From the NCBI GenBank assembly GCA_036346355.1, contig CM070588.1:17345914-17409913 (forward strand): a stretch of 64,000 bases of DNA. The letters are read 5' to 3'. The stretch comes from Rhipidocladum racemiflorum. Its lineage: Eukaryota > Streptophyta > Magnoliopsida > Poales > Poaceae. Positions 42,448 through 53,920 of this stretch are shown in pieces. Below the pieces are notes generated by a model, which ran no database searches, was not told where the DNA came from, and was given only the letters and a program-made list of their open reading frames with translations. Each line of letters starts with the position of its first letter. Within the stretch, counting starts at the first letter, position 1. The position numbers and the translations under genes were made by a program.

Positions 42448-45400
42448 TGTCGGGACCCGAATTTGCAAATCCGGACCCTCTGTGTATTCAGCACTAGTCC
42501 AAGAACGCGCTAGTGCACACAGTCTCAACATTGGTAAATATCACAATCATACTCAACGAAATAATAAAGTACCTTAAATAGTTAACCAAACGGGTTGCTC
42601 GACCTTATGGTCAAGTTACAAATATACGCCTCGCAGGGCGAAACTTAATAAGAGAGAAATAACTGCAGTGGAAAATAAGATAACTTCGTGGCACCATCCA
42701 GTATACCACAGGCAACTAACTGGGCTCGCTTCCTAGTTAGACGGATCTTCTGGGAGCTCCTTCTCCAAAGCTGGTGTAGATTCCTCTTCAACTGGTGTTG
42801 TATTGTGGCAAGGGTAAGTACTTGGTACTCAGCAAGTCATGCGCAGAATGCAGCTAATATACTACATGCATGGCTTCATACAAAGGAATAGCTCAAGGTA
42901 TAATTGCAGTAAACAGCATTTAACAAATAATATAAGTAGATTCGAAAACAGTAGAAACAAGTATAACGGTAATAACTTTTCTAGGAGTTAAGTAAACATC
43001 TTTCCCAATTCTAATCCACATTTCCATCAACATCATTAGTAAACCAAACCCAACCTTTCAAATCCAAGTTGTTTTTAAGAAAGTCTAACCCTTGACTGTA
43101 ATTCCCGAGCGATGTCCAATACCGCGGACACGGCTATTCGAATAGATTTTACACTCTACAGAGGTTATGCACTTTTCCCACAAGATACAGTCAAATACCA
43201 CAAAGGCGAGTGTCCGTAACAGAGTCTTTCGGAAACTTCTAACAATACGAGTGGTCCTCCCCGGTTATTGCACACTAACCCTTCCCTTAGCTAAGGTGAA
43301 GTTTAGGCCAATCAACCGTTAGATGGGTACCTGGCCGCAGCCCCGGTACGCTCCCCCGTACAACTACACAAAGGGTGTAGTTGACATCCTGAGGTCCCAC
43401 AGGTACGTTATTAGCAACTTAATCAACTAGGTCTGTCCCATTACAGACATGTGGTTGCAAGATTGACTCAGTTCAAAGGCTTGCAAGGTTAAGTCCTTAG
43501 GGTGACCAGGGCAAGACTACCCGAAGAACCAACACAACGTTCCCGGTGCCACAACTGGCCCACCCGATCATTCTTGCCACATGCCCCAGTCGAAAACTAT
43601 TTATCAAACCCCAATTGATTACCATGCACCACGTGCCATCAACATCACATGATACCTTTCCAAAACAGGTTCAATATATCATTAAGTCAATATTAACATT
43701 TGATTGTCCAAAATCATGTCATGAGCACGTAGCAGGTCTAAGCAATATACTACAACAGTCTAAATTCCCATGTTGGCAATTTAATAATGTCCAACTAGTA
43801 AACCACAACTAGGGTGACAAGGGTCATGGCACATATTTAATTAACCAAGGTGTCATACAGCAATTAGGCATTTATCTAATTCCCATAATTTAAATAAAGT
43901 ATTTTCTAATTAAACTAGCATGCAATAGTTTTGAATCGAATTAATTTGAAATTGGGATCAACATGGTCAAAGCACAACTTGCCTTCAAAGAGTACTTGTT
44001 CTTAGTCCTGAGCTGGCTCCTGGGTCAACACCTCTCCTTTGAAGCCTTCGGGCACTTCAACGTCTACTCGTAAAGCGTGCAAATAGCAATAAATAAATAA
44101 ACAATAGACAAAAAGTGTCCAAACATCCAAATAAAGTTCATAAACAGAGAGAGCATAATTTTATGAATTTTTAGAAACTGGAATCGTCAAATTCGGAGTT
44201 TAAATGCAAAAGTTATAGCATTTTGAAGTTTAAATAATCAATTAAATAATATTACAGAGAAAAACTTTGGTCAACAAATTAAATAAAATTAATCATTAGG
44301 TAGATCTCAATTTTATACAAATTTATAAATTTGAATCACCCAAATCGGAGTTAAAATGCAAAAGTTATAAGCGTTTGAAGTTTGAATAAAAATCTGAAAT
44401 CAATAATTCGAATTAATAAATCATTTTCTTTTTCGGAAATTCTTTTATTGCGTCAGCGTGACACGTGGACCAATCGGGTGCCGCCACGTCGCCTCGGGTC
44501 CATGGACCCGGCGCACGGGCGCGGCTCGGTCCACCGTGGACCCGGTCCACGGCTCACGCGTCACACTGACAGGTGGGCCCCTCGGATGACGTCAGCAGTG
44601 ACATCATCACGCCTGGTGAGGGCGGTGGCATTTGGGCCCCAACGTGGCGTCGTGGCGTCATGGTGTAGTTGGATGGGCCGCTGACGCGTGGGTCCCACTG
44701 ACACGCGGGCCCCGCGTGTCAGAGACACGCACCCACGCGCGGGCGCTGACCGCGCTGACCGTGACGGTCGGCCTCCCGGCCACGTGGCTAGATCTCGGCC
44801 ATTGATTTGAAAATCAACGGCCCAGATTGGATCTGGCTTAACGCGTTAAGAAACTACTCCGCTGATCTGGACCGTTCAATCTTGATCGGACGGTCAAGAT
44901 CCAATCTAACGAAAACAACGTGGGCTAACGCTAACCGTTCGATCTAGATCCAACGGCTGAGATCTATTCTAGCTTGGTGCAGTTTGGGCTACGTGGCACG
45001 ATCTAAACCGTTGGATCTAGATCCAATGGTTGGAAATAGATCTGAGGAAAGCACGTGGGATCTCACCGGGGTGTGACGTGGCGCGATCTGGACCCTTGGA
45101 TCTGGATTGGACGGCTGGTGGAGCTCGAGGTCCGGCGATGGCTTGCGGCGGGGCTGGTTCACCGGAGACGAAGACGGTGACCACGGCGATGGCATTGCGG
45201 GGCTCCTCCGGTGAAGTGAGTGGTCTCCTCTGGCGCGGCTTGACCTCACGGTTCCGGATCTGGGCTCAACGGCGGCGGACGGCGGCGGAAACTGCAACTG
45301 AACGCGGCGGAACGCTCCTCCAACTCCGGCGAGTGATTGCGGCGCAACCACGGCGGCTCTTGCGGCGTGAGCTAGGGCTATGGGTGCGCATGGAAGTCGG

Positions 45401-46071
45401 CATCACGGCAGCGGTGGCGGCACATTAAATAGTGCCCTCGGTGTCCATGAAACACGCGAAAACCGAGGCCCACTCCGTTGCGGCGGCGAAATCCGAGTTG
45501 GATTCAGAATGGGTGACGTGGCTCAACGTCAGCCGTTGGATCAAGATCCAACGTTGCGAGGGTTTGGGCTCGGGCTGGCTCGGGCTAGCTGGCTGGCTCG
45601 GTCGGACTCGGGCTCGGGTGACGTGGCTCCATCGTGGCCGTTGGATCAAGATCCAAAGGTCACGCGGTTAGGGTTCGGCCGAGCGGGTTCGACCGGAACG
45701 GTTGGCTCGGGTCGGACTCGAGTCTGACTTGGACTCGGGTCCGGTCGGATGAACTGTAAAACCCACTCGCTATTTTCCAGCGATTAAATAATTCAATTAA
45801 TTCCCAGAAATTCATTTAATTCATTAAAAATAGCAATAGACTTAGGAAAATTCCAGAAAAATTATAGAAAATATTTTGGAACATTTTGGACTCAAATAAA
45901 ATATTTCCAACAAAATTTTATTTGCAAAGTTAAATTCTTTAATTATTTCAAAATGGAATAAATTCAAATAAATTCCAAATAAATCCAAATAAATTCCAGA
46001 AAATTCCAAAAATTCACCAAAGTGCCAAATCACACATGAATTTAAGAAAAGCAAAATTTTGGGGTGTTACA
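42448..46071 (-). repeat. Element D 3' LTR
   Basis: A 3624-bp LTR, TGTCGGG to TGTTACA. It is about 140 bp longer than the B LTRs and more diverged. The small LTR frame (near 43940-44160) is interrupted by stops here. One TGACGTCA lies near 44585. Confidence 0.92.
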
Positions 46072-46116
46072 AACCTCCCCCCTTAATAGAATCTTGTCCC
46101 CGAGATTTAGGGCTTT

Positions 46117-46738
46117 CTAAAGAAATAGGTTCGGAAACTCTTTCTTCAAATCCTCTTCGCGCTCCCAAGTTGCTTCACTCTCCGCGTGGTTGCTCCATTG
46201 AACTCTGCAGAAACGGGTTGACTTGTTTCTCGTCTCTCGATCCATGGTGTCCAGAATCTTCACGGGGTGCTCCTTGTAAGTCAGATCTTCTTGTAGCTCA
46301 ATTGACTCTAGCGGTGTCTGTTCCTCAGGTACTCGGAGACACTTCTTCAGCTGGGACACGTGGAACACGTCATGCACTCCTGCTAGTGATTGCGGTAACT
46401 CCAGTTGGTACGCAACTTCACATCTGCGGCTGAGAACCTTGAATGGTCCAACATATCTCGGCGCGAGTTTTCCTTTGGCATGGAATCTCTTAACTCCTTT
46501 GAGTGGTGTGACTATGAGATACACAAAATCTTTTGGTTCAAAACTCAGGTCTCAGCGACGGTTGTCAGCATAGCTCTTCTGTCGTGATTGGGCTATCTTC
46601 AATCTCTCCCTGATCATGGCAATCTGTTCTTCGGCTTCTTGGAGAATACCTGGTCCAAAGACACGGCGTTCACCTGTCTCGTTCCAATTCAACTGCGGTG
46701 TCAAGCGGTCGACCGTATAGTGCTTCAAATGGCGACAT
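46117..46738 (-). CDS. pol: Element D pol: integrase C-terminus and chromodomain
   Basis: An open frame at 46117-46524 encodes KGVKRFHAKGKLAPRYVGPF, YQLELPQSLAGVHDVFHVSQ and a chromodomain with YKEHPVKILD, RFCRVQWSNH and EATWERE. The 46525-46738 part is partly frame-broken. It shows what the B copies would have coded before their local changes. The stop is inside the polypurine tract. Confidence 0.85.
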
Positions 46739-47546
46739 TTACAAACTGGCTTGGTAACTATTATTGTAGCTGAACTCAGCGTACGGCAGACTTTTATCCC
46801 AAGAGGTAGCATAATCCAATGCACAAGCTCGTAGCATGTCCTCTAGAATTTGATTAACTCTCTCTGTTTGCCCATCCGTCTGCGGATGATAAGCTGTACT
46901 GAAGTTCAAATGGGTTCCCATGGCTTCATGCAGTTTATTCCAGAACCTCGAGGTAAACTGGGTACCTCTGTCCGATACAATTTTCTTTGGCACTCCGTGC
47001 AAACAGACGATCCTGGTCATATACAATTCAGCTAACTTATCTCCCGAATAAGTGGTCTTCACTGGAATAAAATGGGCGACTTTGATCAAGCGATCCACTA
47101 TAACCCATATGGAGTCATATCCTCCTTGAGTCTTGGGTAAACCGGTAATGAAGTCCATTCCGATTTCCTCCCATTTCCACTCAGGTATCTTCAACGGCTA
47201 TAACAATCCTGCTGGTCTCTAATGCATTGCCTTGACTCTCTGTCATATGTCACACAGCGCAACATGCTCGGCAACTTCACGCTTCATGCTCGGCCACCAG
47301 AATTTTTCCTTCAAATCTTGATACATCTTGGCGCTTCCAGGATGAATGGAATACTTTGAGTCATGGGCTTCTTCTAAAATCAACTGCTTCAGCTCCTTCT
47401 TGTTCGGCACACAAATGCGACCCTTCATCCATAACGTGCCTTGCTCATCCAACTTGAAGTCCTCTGCCTTGCCTTGATCCATGTTGGACTTAATCTTGCG
47501 GATCTTGTCATCATCCTTCTGTCCTTCTCGGATCTGATCCTCCAGG
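46739..47546 (-). pseudogene. pol: Element D pol: RNase H-integrase linker, zinc-binding domain, integrase core
   Basis: The core at 46739-47194 is open and shows GMDFITGLPKTQGGYDSIWV, VSDRGTQFTS and QTERVNQILEDM with all three catalytic acids. The HHCC region (HPGSAKMYQDLKEKFWWPS, CDI) lies at 47243-47340. In-frame stops lie between the two parts, near 47200-47240. The frame is cut by the E LTR just upstream of EDQIREGQKDDDK. Confidence 0.85.
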
Positions 47547-48129
47547 TGTGGGATGTCTGAGATGGGGGTCCCGCAAGTGAGACCTACCTCCAACTGGGCC
47601 GAAGGCGGAGTAGTAGGCCCAGAGTCTGGAAGCGCCACGATAGGCCCGGGGGATGGCCCGACTTCTTCCCCAAGGCAGCTCGCCGACCCTTCAGCGAAGC
47701 TCTGTGACACGCCCAAACAACCCGTCAAAAAGCGAAGCAGGCGGTCTGACATCGGCAGAGCCTGCAGGCGCCAGAACCTGGCGGAGTGGCAGGCGCAGGT
47801 CGGGGAAGACACGACCGCATCCCTGGGCGTAGCGGGGCCCAGTCGATAAGAGACAAAGTATGTACTCATGAAGCCACCATGTTCAGGGCCAGGTGGCGCC
47901 CATTGTGCGGCATATCTTTCCCCTAGTATAAAAAGAGAGGGGAGAAGAGAAAAAAAGGGAGGCTCATATATCCAAGAACATAGGACTAGGGTATTATCTC
48001 CACCGCGAGAGCCCGAACCTGTCTAAAAGAGAGGGATCGCCCTTGCATCCTGTGTTACCATCTAGCTCCGATCACGCACGAATCCCCTAGAATCACAAAT
48101 CTCATTGCCGGCGAAATCAATCGTCGACA
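47547..48129 (+). repeat. Element E 5' LTR
   Basis: A 583-bp LTR from TGTGGGATGTCTG to ATCGTCGACA. It has TATAAAAAG at 47927-47935, followed by a purine-rich leader. The right end is set by the primer site. The left end is set by the loss of similarity to element D. Confidence 0.8.
47927..47935 (+). promoter_or_regulatory. TATA box of E's LTR
   Basis: TATAAAAAG, 200 bp before the LTR end, in the sense direction. Confidence 0.65.
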
Positions 48130-48130
48130 G

Positions 48131-48149
48131 TTGGCGCGCCAGGTAGGGG
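48131..48149 (+). other. Element E primer binding site
   Basis: TTGGCGCGCCAGGTAGGGG, one base after the LTR end. This is the standard primer-site form of grass Tat elements. It complements a tRNA 3' end, but I do not assign the tRNA. Confidence 0.85.
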
Positions 48150-48176
48150 CTTGTGTCAAGATCTTCGTCAAGCTTG

Positions 48177-50148
48177 ATGGCTACCACGAGCGGAGTCTCC
48201 ACAGTCTTCTTCCCGGGTCAGGTCTTCCGTTTCGGAAGCCTGACCTTCATCTCCAACGGCCACGGGAACCTTTCCCTCTCTGAGGGGATCGCGCTGCAGT
48301 GCGGCGAGGTTTCTGGCGAGCCATCGTCACGACTACCACGCCGATCGGGGGGTCCCCCTGTCTCGTGCTCTAAGGCGCCGAGGCACGAATGGTGGGGGTT
48401 CTCACCGCCAAACCACTCGGCACCTCCGAGCGCCTGGAGCTATCCTCTTCAGGCTCGCCCAGCTCACCGGCCGAGTTAGAAGAAAGCCTAGAGAGTTCCT
48501 GGAATTTCCGCAGAGTCTGTGTAATCGAGGGCTCGCGGGCGGATTCGCAGCAGCGCCTCGACACTTCGGCCGTCGCCGACTTGGAAGGTGGCCGAGCAAC
48601 GAAACCAGACCCGCGGGCGCGTGCTCTGCGGGACCGCGCCCGTGGTGTCAATGAAGACATTATGCAAGCCAAGATGGGGGACCAAGCGGTCTTCCGTACT
48701 CCACAGCAGAATATCGTCGCCTCCAAGACACTCCTGGATACCTTGAGCCCTATGCTGGGGGCGGGTGATCCAGTTGCCCCGATCGTGGCCCAAGTAAAGG
48801 CCATGGTGATGGCGGCAGCTATCCAGCAGGCCCAGACCGACCAGCTGGCAAAGGAGCCATCGCGTGGTCCGGCGAGGACCAGGCGACGGCGGCCCGGTCA
48901 GGTCGGGAAGCCCCCCGCCAGACACATCATGTTCCACCCCGCGGAGACGACTTGCGATACAGCATCAACCGCGACCTCCGTTCCGACCTCAACGCCAGGC
49001 GCCGCGACCGAGAAAGGGAGGAGCAACGCCGCCATGCCGACGAGTATGAACGTTACGGCATCCTTCCACGAGATCACGAAGCACACCAAGCGCGATCCCC
49101 TCCACGTCGATCACCGCCCAGGGGTTGCCGCGGAGTCATAGAAGGGGTTCGCGCGTTTACCCCTCACCTACGCCGAGTGGTTTGGCCTGATGGGTTTAAT
49201 CCCAAGGGCATCACTAGGTTTGACGGTGAGAGAGACATGGAGGCTTGGCTACAGGTGTACGCTCTGGCGGTCAGAGCTGTCGGGGGGGATCAGAAGGTAA
49301 TGGCAAATTACTTACCGGTTACCCTCTCGCCCCTAGGCCAAGCCTGGCTCACTGGACTCCCAGCGAACTATATAGATTCCTGGGGAGATCTGTGTGAGCA
49401 ATTCATTTCAAACTTCCAAGGCACGTACGAGCGCCCGGGCACCCCCTGGAATCTCTATCAGCTGCACCAAAAGAGAAACGAGTCCCTCCGGGAGTTCGTC
49501 AAGCGCTTCATGCACAGGAAAGGCACTGTTCGGGATGTAACGGATGCGGTCGTGATAGCTGCCTTCCAAAAGGGAGTCAGCAACCCTGATCTCATCAAGA
49601 AGATGTCTCAGAAGCCACCAACGTCGGTTCGTGAGCTTTTCGCCCTTGCAGACCGCTACGCTTCAGCCTCTGAGGCCTTGGCGGAACGGCATGACGAGGG
49701 GAAGGATCAGGCCGAGCCCCCCCAGCGGAAGGAAATGAAGCGCAAGGGTGAAGAGCTAGTGGCAGCCGCCGAACCTGCCCCCCCTCGCGTCCTCAAAGAG
49801 GACGGGTATGACAAGGTGATGAACTCGCTTTGCCCCTTCCATCCAAAGGGGAGACATGCCGCCAAGGACTGTTTCACCTTGAAGAGATTCGCCCGGGAGA
49901 GCAAGAAGCAGGCTGGGCAAGGTCCGAGTGGGCATACCACCAAGCCGCCTCGCCCTGAAGCCGAGGAAGACTATCAGGAAGTTGATCTCGAGCTTAACTA
50001 CATATTCGGGGGTTCGGCTGCGTACGAGTCCAAGCGGAAGCAAAAGCTTACCGCTCGAGACGTCAACGCAATAGAGCCGGAGACCCCCCAGTACGTACGG
50101 TGTTCCGAGATCGCGATAACTTACGATCGCTTGGATCACCCAGATTGA
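48177..50148 (+). pseudogene. gag: Element E gag
   Basis: It starts at ATG 48177 (MATTSGVSTVFFPGQVFRFG). Frame changes occur near 48385 and 48940. The long open part from 48952 carries the Tat gag core: PDGFNPKGITRFDGERDMEA, TLSPLGQAWLTGLPANYIDS, QFISNFQGTYERPGTPWNLY and SLREFVKRF. It ends with a basic stretch and the CPFHPKGRHAAKDC zinc-like motif. The stop at 50146-50148 is TGA in a place where TGG (Trp) is expected, since similarity continues in frame into protease. Gag packages the element RNA. Confidence 0.86.
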
Positions 50149-50793
50149 GTCCCATTCCCCTGCAGCTATCCGCTTGTCTTGGCGCCCGTTGTCCGCGGCA
50201 TCAAGCTCAAGAGGGTATTGATTGACGGTGGAAGCGGGCTCAATGTCCTCTTTGTCAAAACCCTTGACGACATGGGGATTTCACGATCGGAGCTAAAGCG
50301 TGGGTCGTCGCCTTTTCACGGTGTCATACCCGGAACTTCTGCGACACCACTCGGACAAATCACTCTGCCGGTCACTTTTGGTGCAAGGCAAAATTACCGG
50401 ACAGAGAACCTTGGCTTCGAGGTGGCTTATTTCGCGACAGCATATCACGCCATCTTGGGGAGACCAGTGCTGGCCAAGTTCATGGCAGTGCCCCACTATG
50501 CGTACCTGACATTGAAAATGCCAGGGCCGAGTTGTATTATCGCTTTACACGGTGATATAAGGCAGTCTTTTTCCTGTGACAAGGAGAGCTGCGAGATGGC
50601 CGAGTCCCTGGAGGTGCGAGCGGGTCGGGAGAGGATTCGACAAGAGGTAGATTCCGACAATCCGGAAGGAAGCGTCCCTGCTCGCAAGACGCCGAACCCT
50701 GGGATTGGTCCCGGAGAAGATACCAAGAGAATCACCCTCGACCCGTCCGATTTAGCTCAAACGGCCTTGATCGGGACAGGACTCGGGGAGAAA
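50149..50793 (+). pseudogene. pol: Element E pol: aspartic protease
   Basis: The active-site motif is LIDGGSGLNVLF (DGG form, as in Tat proteases), followed by AYHAILGRPVLAKF. The frame is open from 50179. It ends at TAG 50794-50796, which reads as a mutated CAG because the next codons continue the RT linker (EDALVTFLRANKDVFAWKPS). Confidence 0.84.
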
Positions 50794-50796
50794 TAG

Positions 50797-52191
50797 GAGG
50801 ACGCGCTCGTCACCTTTCTGCGGGCAAACAAAGACGTCTTCGCCTGGAAGCCGTCGGACATACCCGGAGTCCCTAGGGAGATGATCGAGCACGCGCTGAA
50901 CATAAACGAATCGGCCAGGCCGATCAAGCAAAGGTTACGACGGTTTGCCCAAGACCGCCAAGAAGCCATCAGGGAGATCACAAAGCTGCTAGCCGCAGGT
51001 TTCATCAAAGAAGTGTATCATCCCGACTGGTTGGCAAACCCTGTACTCGTTCAAAAGAAGAATAAAAGTTGGCGCATGTGTGTTGACTATACCGACCTCA
51101 ACAAGGCTTGCCCGAAGGATCCCTTTGGTCTGCCCCGCATCGATCAAGTGGTGGACTCCACCGCTGGATCTCAACTACTCAGTTTCCTGGACACCTATTC
51201 AGGCTATCACCAAATCCAGCTTCGAGAGGAGGATTGTGAGAAGACTTCGTTTATCACCCCATTCGGAGCATATTGCTACGTCACCATGCCGTTTGGGCTG
51301 AAGAATGCTGGCGCAACTTATCAGCGCGCGATACAGCGGTGTTTTCACCATCAGCTTGGACGCAATGTAGAAGCATATGTGGATGATGTAGTGGTGAAAA
51401 CACAAACCGACGACAGCCTCACCTCCGATCTAGCCGAGACGTTCACAAGTCTAAGGGCATTTAAGATGAGGCTAAACCCTGAGAAGTGTGTTTTCGGAGT
51501 TTCTTCCGGGAAACTACTCGGGTTCATTGTCTCTCATCGCGGGATCGAGCCAAACCCGGAGAAAATCGGGGCCATCATGAGGATGGCCCCACCTACCAGC
51601 CAGAAAGATGTTTAAAAACTTACTGGCTGCATGGTAGCACTTGGCAGGTTTATCTCCCGGTTGGGAGTTCGGGGGATGCCTTTCTTCAAGCTCCTCAAGA
51701 AGCAGGACCGTTTTGAATGGACGGCAGAGGCGCAGCAAGCCTTCGAAGAACTCAAGGTGTTCCTCTCCACCCCTCCAATTCTAGTCTCGCCGGTGCCAGG
51801 TGAACTTCTCCTGCTTTACATAGCGGCAACAACTCATGTAGTCGATCTTGCGATAGTTGTGGAAGCGGGAAGAATCTGGACACCGCTACGCGCATAACGC
51901 CCGGTTTATTTTGTCGGTAATCTTGGCGAATCCAAGATGCGATATCCTCAAGTTCGGAAAGGCTGCATCGCGATTTTGATCTCGTCGCGGAAGCTGAAGC
52001 ATTATTTCCAAGCGCACTCGATTTCAGTAGTGACTTCTTTCCCCGTGGGAGAGGTCCTCCATAATCGAGAAGCTACTAGAAGAATTTCAAAGTGGGCGGC
52101 CGAGCTTGGAGCCTTCGACGTCTCGTTCAAGCCGCGCACCGCCGTCAAGTCTCAGGCTTTGGCCGACTTTACAGCCGAGTGGACTGAATCC
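50797..52191 (+). pseudogene. pol: Element E pol: reverse transcriptase and RNase H
   Basis: RT motifs in order: VLVQKKNKSWRMCVDYTDLN, LPRIDQVVDSTAGSQLLSFL, DTYSGYHQIQL, FGAYCYVTMPFGLKNAGATY and the catalytic EAYVDDVVVKT. After TAA 51613-51615 the same frame resumes with the RT connection (MPFFKLLKKQDRFEW) and RNase H. A second TAA at 51895-51897 precedes RPVYF-like text in shifted context, and a third closes at 52192-52194. All three stops can derive from CAA or CAG codons by C-to-T change. The RNase H part near 51890 is degenerate. Confidence 0.86.
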
Positions 52192-52203
52192 TAAGTTCCC
52201 CGC

Positions 52204-52665
52204 ATGGAAGAAGAGCCGGAGTATTGGACCATGCACTTCGATGGATCCCTTATGCTTGGTGGAGCCGGGGCGGGAATTCTCCTCGTCTCGCCAAAAGGCG
52301 ACAGGTTGAAGTACGTCCTTCGAATTCACTTCCCGGCCTCAAACAATGCCGCAGAGTACGAGGCGCTCATCCACGGGCTCCGCATCGCCACATCGCTCGG
52401 AATCCGACGACTGGCAGTTCGCAGTGACTCCCAGTTGGTGGTGAGCCAAGTACAGAAGGACTGGTCGTGTGTCGATCAGACTATGATGGCGTATTGCCAG
52501 CAAGTCCGAGAATTGGAAGGCAAGTTTGACGGTCTGGAGCTGGTCCATGTCCTCCGCCGCAATAATGAGGCAGCCGACGAGTTGGCTAAAATCGGAGCCA
52601 CTCGGGCAGAGGTCCCAAGTGGTATCTTCGTCCAGGATCTTTATGAGCCAACAGTTGCAAAACGA
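52204..52665 (+). CDS. pol: Element E pol: archaeal-type RNase H
   Basis: A 154-residue open segment in the RT frame. The four catalytic regions are MHFDGSL, NAAEYEALIHG, RSDSQLVV and NNEAADELAKIG, so the active-site acids look intact, unlike in element A. Tat elements are known to carry this second RNase H after the RT-linked one. The TGA at 52666 ends it, and a frame change follows before integrase. Confidence 0.85.
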
Positions 52666-52669
52666 TGAG

Positions 52670-53664
52670 AACCAAGTGAGGATCCTGGGACCGGAGTCCT
52701 GGTCATTAACCCCGACTAGACGGCCCCATATCTAGACTATCTCTTGAAGGACAAACTCCCAGAGGCAACCACTCTGGCCGAGCGCATCTCCCGACAAGCC
52801 AAATCCTATGTGGTGGTTGGCGAGGAGCTTTTTCGAAAGAGCACCTCAGGTGTCCTCAGGCGGTGCATTTCGGAATAAGTGGGAAGAGACCTGCTCAAAG
52901 AAACCACTCGGGGATGTGCGGCCATCACGCGGCGTCAAGCGCCTTGGTTGGGAAAGCCTATCGCCAGGGCTTCTTTTGGCCTACAGCGGTGATAGATGCC
53001 AAGGAGATCGTTCGAACTTGCGAGGGCTGCCAGTTCTATGCAAGGCAGACACACTTGCCGGCACAGGAGCTGCAAACTATCCCTATCTCTTGGCCCTTTG
53101 CGGTCTGGGGGCTCGACTTAGTCGGCCCACTCAAGAAGGCGCAAGGTGGTTTCGCCTACCTTTTCGTAGCCATCGACAAGTTCACCAAGTGGATTGAAGC
53201 TAAACCAGTCGCCACGATCACTGCGCTTAAGGCCAAGGAGTTCCTCCAGGATATCGTGGTCAGATTCGGAGTCCCCAACCGGATCATTACAGACAACGGC
53301 ACCCAATTCAGGAGTGAAGAGTTTCAAGGGTAGTGCGAAGGTGTCGGAATCAAGGTTTGCTTTGCCTCGGTAGCTCATCCACGGAGCAATGGGTAGGTGG
53401 AGCGGGCTAACGGCCTAGTCCTCCAGGGCCTCAAGGCCAGGATCTTCGATCACCTCAAACCATACGCTGCCCGATGGGTGAAAGAGCTACCGTCGGTACT
53501 CTGGGGACTCAGAACCACTCCCAGCCGGGCAACTGGGCAAACTCCCTTTTTCCTAGTTTACGGTTCAGAGGCAGTTCTACCGACCGAACTAGAATTCGAA
53601 TCCACGAGGGTTCGAAATTACAAGGAAGCCGAGTCCGAGGGGAGCCGAATGGTAGAGCTTGATC
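52670..53664 (+). pseudogene. pol: Element E pol: integrase, part 1
   Basis: The zinc-binding domain reads HSGMCGHHAASSALVGKAYR and CEGCQFYARQ. The core reads WGLDLVGPLKKAQGGFAYLF (first Asp), ITDNGTQFRSEEF (second Asp) and VERANGLVLQG (Glu). Stops within the frame at about 53332 (TAG for TGG) and 53394 (TAG for CAG) fit C-to-T change. The reading stops at MVELDLL where C2 has inserted (53665) and continues at 59644. Confidence 0.86.
53660..53664. repeat. Target site duplication TGATC, left of C2
   Basis: TGATC before the 5' LTR and again at 59644-59648 after the 3' LTR. Removing one copy rejoins the integrase frame of element E. Confidence 0.95.
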
Positions 53665-53905
53665 TGTTATGAGATAACCTCCTAACCGTATTCGGTTAGG
53701 AGTCTATCTCTTAATATGTGGGCGAATCCGAACTCTCCTTGAGGGGACTGCTATATATATACCGGGTGCCTCCCATTGTATTTACACACATTGATCAATA
53801 AAGAAGAGAGAGCTCCACCCTATATCTTGTGTCTCTTGTTCTTGTGTTCTTGTGTTCTCGTTGATTGCCGGTGTTCGACATGGGTGAACTACTCGTTTTA
53901 CAACA
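53665..53905 (+). repeat. C2 5' LTR
   Basis: A 241-bp LTR. TATATATA at 53752-53760 and AATAAA at 53797-53802 are promoter and polyadenylation candidates. It differs from the 3' LTR at only a few positions (for example GGGCG against GGGTG near 53722 and ATGGG against ATGAG near 53880), which suggests fairly recent insertion. Confidence 0.95.
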
Positions 53906-53920
53906 CGTTATCAGCACGAG
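53906..53920 (+). other. C2 primer binding site, unusual type
   Basis: CGTTATCAGCACGAG directly follows the LTR. It is not the usual TGGTATCAGAGC. From memory of the plant tRNA-Ile(AAU) anticodon arm, it pairs with the region around UCGUGCUAAUAACG if the first anticodon base is read as inosine, which would mean priming inside the tRNA. Confidence 0.55.

Larger units (their letters stand above)
42448..47546 (-). mobile_element. Element D: chromovirus (same family as B), left part
   Basis: The 3' LTR (42448-46071), polypurine tract and 3' half of pol on the minus strand. It is cut at 47546 by element E, and the remainder is beyond the window. The one-sided duplication at 42443-42447 is TTCCT. 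Its sequence differs from the B copies by substitutions rather than by CAG/CTG scrambles, so it is a separate and useful reference. Confidence 0.9.

Noticed and set aside
47243..47869. 208-codon minus-strand ORF
   Set aside because: It crosses the D/E junction at 47546. The N-terminal half is antisense E LTR and only the end is real D pol.
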